Shown here one piece after another: positions 1 to 4,751 of a stretch of DNA of 6,599 bases. The stretch is taken from positions 1 through 6,599 of the forward strand of contig JBKPBQ010000144.1 in the NCBI GenBank assembly GCA_046726955.1. The letters are read 5' to 3'. The notes beneath the pieces were generated by a model. It made no database searches. It worked only from the letters and a program-made list of their open reading frames with translations, and had not been told where the DNA came from. Position 1 is the stretch's first letter, and each line of letters starts with the position of its first letter. The translations under genes and the position numbers were made by a program. Source of the DNA: CAVPGH01 sp046726955. Lineage in GTDB: Bacteria; Acidobacteriota; Vicinamibacteria; Fen-336.

Positions 1-1
1 G

Positions 2-223
2 GTCCTGCGCGGCACGGAGTACGTGGAGGCCTACGTCATGGAGCCCATCGCGGAGCGGATGCTCGCCGAGGACCCGGAGCTGCGGGCGTCCTTCCAGAAG
101 AAGATCGCCGAGGACCAGGCCTTCCGCGACGACCCGTCCGCGCGCTTGCGATGGTTCTACGAGAAGACGCCGTTCTTCGACGACCGAACGCTCCTCTATC
201 CCGTCGGCCGCGAGGAGCCCTGA
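2..223 (+). CDS. C-terminal fragment of a probable M14-family zinc carboxypeptidase (5' end outside window)
   Basis: The reading frame is open from base 2 to the TGA at 221-223 and gives 73 residues, so this is the end of a longer gene that starts before the window. A GTG at 23 is in frame, but nothing marks it as a real start and the sequence before it (VLRGTEY) continues the same domain. The tail reads YVMEPIAERMLAEDPELR, then RLRWFYEKTPFFDDRTLLYPVGR. This resembles, from memory, the C-terminal extension of bacterial M14 metallocarboxypeptidases, which trim C-terminal residues from peptides and are usually exported. The zinc ligands and catalytic Glu of that family would lie upstream and cannot be checked, so the family call is a recognition from the tail only. 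The gene converges on the minus-strand gene ending at 234, and its last codons form half of a hairpin. It is certainly a coding end; the product name is moderately sure. Confidence 0.6.
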   Translation, partial: VLRGTEYVEAYVMEPIAERMLAEDPELRASFQKKIAEDQAFRDDPSARLRWFYEKTPFFDDRTLLYPVGREEP

Positions 224-247
224 CGAACCCCGGTCAGGGCTTCTCGC
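210..247. terminator. Bidirectional terminator-like hairpin containing both convergent stop codons
   Basis: Bases 210-224 (GCGAGGAGCCCTGAC) and 233-247 (GTCAGGGCTTCTCGC) are inverted repeats: 15 paired positions with one G.T wobble (215/242), around an 8-base loop, GAACCCCG. The TGA of the left plus-strand gene (221-223) lies in one arm and the TGA of the minus-strand gene (234-236) in the other. RNA from either strand can therefore form the same stem. No U-tract follows on either side, so it is not a canonical intrinsic terminator. It could stop transcription as a strong GC-rich stem, or protect the 3' ends of both messages. The pairing is seen directly; the role is inferred. Confidence 0.6.
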
Positions 248-917
248 CGGGCAGGAGCGGCCGGAGCGCCACCATGTAGCGCTTCTCGCCCACGCAGACG
301 GAGGCGGGAGTGGCGCCCGTGGGCCAGCCGCTCGCAGCTTGAGCATCGATCGAGCGCCCGCCTGAGACCGCATCCGCCGGCATCACCGGGAAGGTCCATT
401 GCCGGCAGCCGCCGGCGAGCGTCCCATCCTGGGCGGTGAGCGCGTAGTGCGCCGGCTCGTACGGCCGGAGGCTCGAGTGCGAGAAGCTCGCCAGGTCCTG
501 GACGAGCGACACGAGCGGGGCGAGACCGGCCGAAGCGCGCGCGGGATCGCCCGTCATCACGAGGTCGAGCGGCTTCCCCTTCAGGGCCTGCAGCCGGTAG
601 CGCGGTGTCGGAGGCTCCCCGAACGCGATCGAGGATCCGAGCCCGGGCAGCTTGCGCACGAGGGCCAACCGGTCCTCGAGCGCGCTCACTTCTTCCTTGC
701 TCAGCTGTCCCGCGGCCACCCGGCTCGTGCCGCCGACGAACACGCGGCCGTCCTCGAGGAGGACGAATCGACGCGGGGCGGCGGCAGGAAGCGTTCCGAG
801 CGTCGGAGGGGCCGCGACGTCGAGCACGAGGATCGTGCCCGGCGCGTCCGCGGCGATCGCCGGCGCGGCGAACGAAGCGGCGGCGACGAGAGCGACCGTG
901 ACGAACCGCCCGCTCAC
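234..917 (-). CDS. Small exported protein of unknown function, last gene of the larA-galM operon
   Basis: This frame encodes 227 aa from a GTG at 915-917 that overlaps the galM stop (GTGA, 914-917). I chose this start because an SD-like GGAAGGGA lies 7 nt upstream, at 925-932, and because the protein then opens with a signal peptide. That peptide is a short basic n-region (SGR), a hydrophobic stretch about residues 5-18, and a cleavage site near APAIA-ADAPG at about residue 22. The mature part, about 205 aa, has no further membrane segment and is likely periplasmic or secreted. It contains FVLLEDGRVFVGGTS (51-65), a charged helix LSKEEVSALEDRLALVRKL (72-90), and two cysteines (C171, C208) that could form a disulfide. 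I do not recognise a named domain. The 4-bp overlap implies translational coupling to GalM. A longer open stretch upstream in this frame is only a shadow inside galM. Confidence 0.8.
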   Translation of the reverse strand: MSGRFVTVALVAAASFAAPAIAADAPGTILVLDVAAPPTLGTLPAAAPRRFVLLEDGRVFVGGTSRVAAGQLSKEEVSALEDRLALVRKLPGLGSSIAFGEPPTPRYRLQALKGKPLDLVMTGDPARASAGLAPLVSLVQDLASFSHSSLRPYEPAHYALTAQDGTLAGGCRQWTFPVMPADAVSGGRSIDAQAASGWPTGATPASVCVGEKRYMVALRPLLPGEKP

Positions 918-1978
918 GGCTTCTTCCCTTCCGTCGAGAACCGGAAGACCGTCGTCGACTCGTAGCGCTCGCCGGGCTTGAGAGCCGTCGAGGGGAAGAG
1001 CGGCTGGTTCGGCGAGTCCGGGTAGTGCTGGGTCTCCAGGCACAATCCGGTGCGCCGGGCGTACACCTTGCCCGCCTTCCCCTTGACCGTGCCGTCGAGG
1101 TTGTTGCCGCTGTAGAACTGGACGCCCGGCTCGGTGGTCAGCACCTCCAGGACCCGCCCGGAGCCGGGCTCCACGACGCGAGCGGCGGGTCGGAGGACGC
1201 CCATCGTGCCGTCGACGACGAAGGTGTGGTCGTAGCCGCCGGCGAGCGCGAGCTGCTCGTCCTGGGCGTCGATGCGTGCCCCGATCGGCGCCGGCTTGCG
1301 GAAGTCGAACGGCGTGCCCTCGACCGGGCGGAGCTCCCCAGTGGGAATGAGCCCCGCTCGCACGGGGGTGAAGCGCGCGGCGTCGAGCGTCACGACTTGG
1401 CCGAGGACGTCTCCCCCGCTCGGCCCGGCGAGGTTGAAGTAGGAATGGTTCGTGAGGTTGACCACCGTCAGCTCGTCGGTGGTCGCCTGGTAGTCGACGC
1501 GGAGCTCGTTCGCGTCGGTGAGCGTGTACGTCACCTTCGCCGTCAGGTTGCCGGGATAGCCCTCCTCGCCGTCCTTGCTGAGGTACGTCAGCTCGACGGC
1601 CGGACCGGCGCTCGTCGAGGCGTCGTTCGCCTTCCAGGCCCGGCGGTCGAAGCCGCGCACGCCGCCATGGAGGTGGTTCTCGCCGTTGTTGCACGCGAGC
1701 GTGACCTCGACTCCGCCGAGGCTGAAACGCCCGTGGGCGATCCGGTTGCCGTAGCGTCCGACGACCCCGCCGAAGTGCGGGTGCTTGCCGAGGTACCCTT
1801 CGAGGCTGTCGAAGCCGAGGACGACGTCCTCGCGCTTGCCGGCGCGATCCGGGACTTCGACGGACACGACGGTGGCGCCGTAGGAGGCGACGCGCACGAC
1901 CATCCCCTTGGGGTTCCGGAGAGTGAAGACTTCCACCGGCTCTCCGTCCGACGTTCGACCGAACAGTGCTTTCTCCAT
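914..1978 (-). CDS. galM: Aldose 1-epimerase (mutarotase)
   Basis: Interconverts the alpha and beta anomers of aldoses such as glucose and galactose, feeding the Leloir pathway and other sugar kinases. The 354-aa length is normal for the family. Family hallmarks are present in order: GRYGNRIAHGRF (74-85, Arg79 for substrate binding), NHLHGG (101-106, with His104), NHSYFNL (177-183, His178 as likely catalytic acid), GYDHTF (248-253, Asp250) and ETQHYPDSPNQP (315-326, Glu315 as likely catalytic base). The acid/base His and Glu assignments follow known GalM structures. There is no clear signal peptide, so it is probably cytoplasmic. The ATG at 1976-1978 is preceded by AAGGCGGA (1984-1991), an acceptable ribosome-binding site. 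It follows the LarA-family gene by 44 bp on the same strand and overlaps the next gene by 4 bp, so it is probably the middle gene of an operon. The physiological sugar is not determined by the sequence. Confidence 0.95.
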   Translation of the reverse strand: MEKALFGRTSDGEPVEVFTLRNPKGMVVRVASYGATVVSVEVPDRAGKREDVVLGFDSLEGYLGKHPHFGGVVGRYGNRIAHGRFSLGGVEVTLACNNGENHLHGGVRGFDRRAWKANDASTSAGPAVELTYLSKDGEEGYPGNLTAKVTYTLTDANELRVDYQATTDELTVVNLTNHSYFNLAGPSGGDVLGQVVTLDAARFTPVRAGLIPTGELRPVEGTPFDFRKPAPIGARIDAQDEQLALAGGYDHTFVVDGTMGVLRPAARVVEPGSGRVLEVLTTEPGVQFYSGNNLDGTVKGKAGKVYARRTGLCLETQHYPDSPNQPLFPSTALKPGERYESTTVFRFSTEGKKP

Positions 1979-2022
1979 TCGCGTCCGCCTTGTAGCCTAC
2001 GCTTCCGGCTCCTGCAAGCTCC

Positions 2023-3285
2023 TCAAGCGAGATACGGAATCGTCATCGGGCCCTCGGGCAGGACGGCTACCGGTGCGTCCATTCCCCGCTCGGCTAGCTC
2101 TCGCGAGACCGCCGCGGCCACGTCCTCCATCGGCTCGAGGTGGGCGCGCCTCACCTCGTCGGGAGGGATCTCGCTGAAGAGCCCGACGCGCGCCTTCAGG
2201 CGCACGAGGGCGAGGAGCTGCGCCTCCCACTGGTCGTACATCGAGAAGCCGGGCGCCTCGATCGTGTCCAGGAGCGCCCGCGGCGAGTCGTGCTCGACGA
2301 GCAGCTTCCGGAAGTTGCCGTGGGCGGGGAAGCCGTCGTTGCAGCGGGCGACGGCGGCGATGAACCCGCCCTCCGTCACCACCTGGGCGGCCGCGGACAT
2401 GCCCTTGACCGTCTGGTAGAGGTTCTGGTCGAGCGGGAAGCCGCTGTTGGTCGTGACCACGACCGGGAACGGCCGCGGGCAGGCGACCATCGCCGTCTCC
2501 CGCGACCAGGCACAGCCCGCCTCGTGCGCCGCGAGCACGTCGCCGCAGAAGAAGCGCGTGATCCCCCGGTCGCGGTTGAGCGCGACGTTGACGCAGAAGT
2601 CCACGGAGAGGAGCGCCCCGTTCCGGCGGATGATGGCCTGCGTGGGATTGCCCTCGAGGACGCCCCAGGTGCTGCGCGGGTGGCCGATCGTCTTCGCGTC
2701 GTGATAGCGCATGATCGACGCGATGTCCGCGACCGCTGGGAAGATGCCCTTGTAGCCGCCGGAGAAGCCGGCCATGAAGTGGGGCTCGACGAAGCCGAGG
2801 ACGATCCGGCGGTCCGCCTCGACGTACTCGCGGTTCAAGAGCACCGGATGACCGTCCGCTCCGGTCCCCGCGAGGGCGAGCGTCGCCGGATCGTGGGCGT
2901 CGTGATTGACGACCCGGTATCGGGCGAAGACCGCCGGTCCGACCATCGTGCGCAGCTCGTCCGCAGTGTTCGCGCGATGAGAGCCGGTCCCGTTCACGAT
3001 GACGATCCGCTCGGGAGACACGTCCGGCAGCGCCTCGAAGAGCCACGGCAGCAAGCGCGACGTGGGAAGGGGCCGCGTGAGATCGGGAATCACGACGGCG
3101 ACCCGCTCGCCCGAGCGCACCACTTCCTTGAGCGGGTGGGCTTCGAGAGGAGACGAGACGGCCTCCCGAAATGCCGCTCGTTCGTCGGGCAGTCCCTGAA
3201 CGTACCGCGGCTCCACCACCGTGACGTTCGCGGCCGGAAGATCGACCTCCATTCCCGCGACGCCGTACTGCAGCCGCACCCGCAT
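2023..3285 (-). CDS. larA: LarA-family nickel-dependent 2-hydroxyacid racemase/epimerase
   Basis: LarA enzymes racemise or epimerise 2-hydroxyacids by hydride transfer to a nickel-pincer nucleotide cofactor bound covalently to a lysine. At 420 aa this is full length. Key residues are in place: D68 and R71 in PDLTRPLP, H103 in NGTGSHR, H169 in EPHFMAGFSGG, K179 in GGYK, H195 in MRYHD, Q291 and K294 in LYQTVKG, and W353 in DQW. From memory, Lactobacillus plantarum LarA has D72, R75, H108, H174, K184, H200, Q295, K298 and W358; offsets here are a constant 4 or 5. The cofactor lysine, nickel-ligand histidine and both acid/base histidines are therefore kept, so it should be active if LarB/LarC/LarE exist elsewhere in the genome. 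The start at 3283-3285 fits the family N-terminus (MRVRLQYG). No SD precedes it, but a -10-like box lies 8 nt upstream, suggesting a leaderless message. The substrate is unknown: lactate, or given galM next door a sugar acid. The gene symbol denotes the family only. Confidence 0.9.
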   Translation of the reverse strand: MRVRLQYGVAGMEVDLPAANVTVVEPRYVQGLPDERAAFREAVSSPLEAHPLKEVVRSGERVAVVIPDLTRPLPTSRLLPWLFEALPDVSPERIVIVNGTGSHRANTADELRTMVGPAVFARYRVVNHDAHDPATLALAGTGADGHPVLLNREYVEADRRIVLGFVEPHFMAGFSGGYKGIFPAVADIASIMRYHDAKTIGHPRSTWGVLEGNPTQAIIRRNGALLSVDFCVNVALNRDRGITRFFCGDVLAAHEAGCAWSRETAMVACPRPFPVVVTTNSGFPLDQNLYQTVKGMSAAAQVVTEGGFIAAVARCNDGFPAHGNFRKLLVEHDSPRALLDTIEAPGFSMYDQWEAQLLALVRLKARVGLFSEIPPDEVRRAHLEPMEDVAAAVSRELAERGMDAPVAVLPEGPMTIPYLA

Positions 3286-3293
3286 CGCACTCG

Positions 3294-3299
3294 ATCTTA
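3294..3299 (-). promoter_or_regulatory. -10-like box for a leaderless larA-galM operon transcript
   Basis: On the minus strand TAAGAT reads from 3299 to 3294, and 8 nt separate it from the ATG at 3283-3285. A transcript started at the usual distance would begin at or within a couple of bases of the start codon. This agrees with the absence of a Shine-Dalgarno sequence before this ATG. No good -35 is visible. The motif is short, so chance is possible. Confidence 0.35.
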
Positions 3300-3306
3300 G
3301 CCCGGA

Positions 3307-3316
3307 GCCGATCGGC
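3307..3316. promoter_or_regulatory. 10-bp palindrome in the divergent promoter region, possible operator
   Basis: GCCGATCGGC is a perfect palindrome lying 7 bp from one predicted -10 box (3294-3299) and 8 bp from the other (3325-3330). A second palindrome, GGCCGGCC (3314-3321), overlaps it. The near-symmetric placement is what a shared operator for two divergent genes would look like. GC-rich DNA makes short palindromes common, so this is only a candidate. No regulator gene is in the window. Confidence 0.25.
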
Positions 3317-3321
3317 CGGCC

Positions 3322-3330
3322 TGCTAGACT
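3322..3330 (+). promoter_or_regulatory. Extended -10-like promoter element for the hydrolase gene
   Basis: TGCTAGACT fits an extended -10 pattern (TG, one base, then TAGACT as the hexamer at 3325-3330). Transcription would start near 3337, leaving a leader of about 17 nt that includes the SD at 3342-3348. No -35 box is recognisable, as can happen with extended -10 promoters. Confidence 0.35.
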
Positions 3331-3341
3331 GGGCCGTCCGC

Positions 3342-3348
3342 GAGGAGG
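3342..3348 (+). promoter_or_regulatory. Strong Shine-Dalgarno sequence fixing the GTG start of the hydrolase
   Basis: GAGGAGG lies 5 nt before the GTG at 3354-3356. It decides the start: no other start codon in this frame is nearby, and the protein goes straight into its first predicted beta strand. Confidence 0.75.
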
Positions 3349-3353
3349 TCCGC

Positions 3354-4751
3354 GTGGCCGATCAGCCTCCCGTGATCCTGGTACACGGGATCACCGCGTC
3401 CGTGCTCCGCGACGAGTACCCGCTGCCCCCGGAAGCGGTCTGGGATCCGGGAGTCTTCGGAGTGGAGGCGTTCGACCGCCTCGCGATCCATCCCGAGAGC
3501 GCGCTCGAGCCCGCGGACAAGCCGCTGTACGAGGCGCTCGGACCTTCCCGCGTCATGCCCTCCCACGTGGTGCGCGCGATCTACGGCGAGCTCGTGGAGC
3601 TGCTGCGCCGGGATCTTCCGGATCGCGCCGAGCCCCCGGTCCCCGTCTACGCCTTCGCCTACGACTGGCGGCAGGACAACCGGCTGATCGCGGCGCGGCT
3701 CGGGGACTTCATCCAGGAGGTGATCGACCGGGCGAACCTCCTGCGCCGCTATGCCGGACGCTGCGAGGCCGTGGACCTCGTCGGGCACTCGATGGGCGGG
3801 CTCGTCATCGCCGCCTGCCTCGCGGCGAGGAAGCACATGACGGCGTCGGGAAAGCCCCGCGTGCGGCGAGTCGTCACGCTCGGCGCGCCCTACCTCGGCG
3901 CGGTGGACGCGCTCGCGAAGTTCGCCACCGGCGAGAGCGAGATCGTGGGCCAGCGCAAGCACACGGAGCGCGAGATCGCCCGCCTCACTCCGGCCGTCTA
4001 CCAGCTCCTGCCCGTCTACGAGCGCGCCTTCTTCGACTCCGCCACCCAGCGCCCGCTCGACCTCTTCGACCCCGACAACTGGCAGCCGAGCATCGTCGAC
4101 TCCATCGCCCTCTCCATCCGCCAGTCGAGCACGCGGAAGGAGCTCGCGGCGGCGAGCGCGGCGGGAGACGCGCTGCGCGCCGTCGCGGCCCGGCAGCTCC
4201 TCGCGAAGCGCCTGCAGTCCTGCCGCGAGCTCCACCAGCAGATCGACGCGATCGACCCCGACGAGCTCCTCCTCGAGCCGAACGGCTGGCTCCCCCTCGT
4301 CGCCATCGACAAGGTGACGCGGTTCGCCGCGGGCGTCTCCGAGCGGACCGACCCCAACACCGGCAGCACCCGGCGCGAGTTCGACTTCCTCGCCGGCGAG
4401 GCCGACTACGCGGGCGGGCAGAGGAACCCGGCGAGGTTCCGCGACGAGCGCCTGCGGCTGGGAGACGGCGTGGTCCCCGTCCTGGGAGCGGTCCCGAAGT
4501 GGGTGAAGCGAGAGCACGTCGTCTGCGTCGCCGAGAGGGACTTCGGCGGCTTCTTCACGACCGAGGACATCCTCGTCCGCAAGTTCACGAGCCTCCACGT
4601 GACGCTGCCCCTCATGAGCCTCGCCCAGCGCTGGGTCATGAGCTTCCTCAAGGGCAAGCGCTGGGGCGAGATCTGGGGCCGGCCGCTCCCCGACGTGTCG
4701 AAGGCCGACTGGCGCTCGCCGGTCGAAGGCGTCGAGGTCAAGGCCGACTGA
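3354..4751 (+). CDS. LCAT/PDAT-like alpha/beta hydrolase (lipase or acyltransferase)
   Basis: A 465-aa protein of the alpha/beta-hydrolase fold, nearest by motif to the lecithin:cholesterol acyltransferase / phospholipid:diacylglycerol acyltransferase group. These enzymes cleave or transfer acyl groups of lipids. PPVILVHG (5-12) gives the first strand and oxyanion turn. AYDWRQ (102-107) matches the DWR motif typical of this group. VGHSMGG (143-149) is the nucleophile elbow with Ser146. GDGVVP (370-375) probably supplies the acid, Asp371. His415 (SLHVTLPL) is the better candidate for the catalytic His, with His388 (REHVV) as alternative. Residues about 190-320, charged and mostly helical, could form a lid. 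There is no signal peptide or membrane helix, which is unusual for a lipid acyltransferase and suggests a cytoplasmic or peripheral membrane enzyme. The last 14 bp overlap the end of the convergent kinase gene. Fold and nucleophile are secure; substrate, and hydrolase versus transferase, are not. Confidence 0.8.
   Translation: MADQPPVILVHGITASVLRDEYPLPPEAVWDPGVFGVEAFDRLAIHPESALEPADKPLYEALGPSRVMPSHVVRAIYGELVELLRRDLPDRAEPPVPVYAFAYDWRQDNRLIAARLGDFIQEVIDRANLLRRYAGRCEAVDLVGHSMGGLVIAACLAARKHMTASGKPRVRRVVTLGAPYLGAVDALAKFATGESEIVGQRKHTEREIARLTPAVYQLLPVYERAFFDSATQRPLDLFDPDNWQPSIVDSIALSIRQSSTRKELAAASAAGDALRAVAARQLLAKRLQSCRELHQQIDAIDPDELLLEPNGWLPLVAIDKVTRFAAGVSERTDPNTGSTRREFDFLAGEADYAGGQRNPARFRDERLRLGDGVVPVLGAVPKWVKREHVVCVAERDFGGFFTTEDILVRKFTSLHVTLPLMSLAQRWVMSFLKGKRWGEIWGRPLPDVSKADWRSPVEGVEVKAD

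Noticed and set aside
918..1694. Upstream extension of the exported protein's frame into galM
   Set aside because: The stretch lies inside galM, is Arg-rich and lacks motifs; the GTG at 915-917 has an SD sequence and is followed by a signal peptide.
2001..2019. GCTT/AAGC pairing in the larA-galM gap
   Set aside because: A 4-bp stem with a large loop is not meaningful; the gap is 44 bp and holds only the galM ribosome-binding site.
1025..2419. 464-codon plus-strand open frame opposite galM and larA
   Set aside because: Antisense to two well-supported enzymes; low-complexity Val/Arg/Glu/Ala composition and no recognisable domain.
1997..3046. 349-codon minus-strand frame inside larA
   Set aside because: Arg/Gly/Pro-rich shadow of the LarA frame, which holds all the catalytic residues.
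4701..4750. 11-bp direct repeat AAGGCCGACTG at 4701-4711 and 4740-4750
   Set aside because: Encodes KAD twice near the hydrolase C-terminus; short, only two copies and no sign of an attachment site or mobile element, so likely chance.
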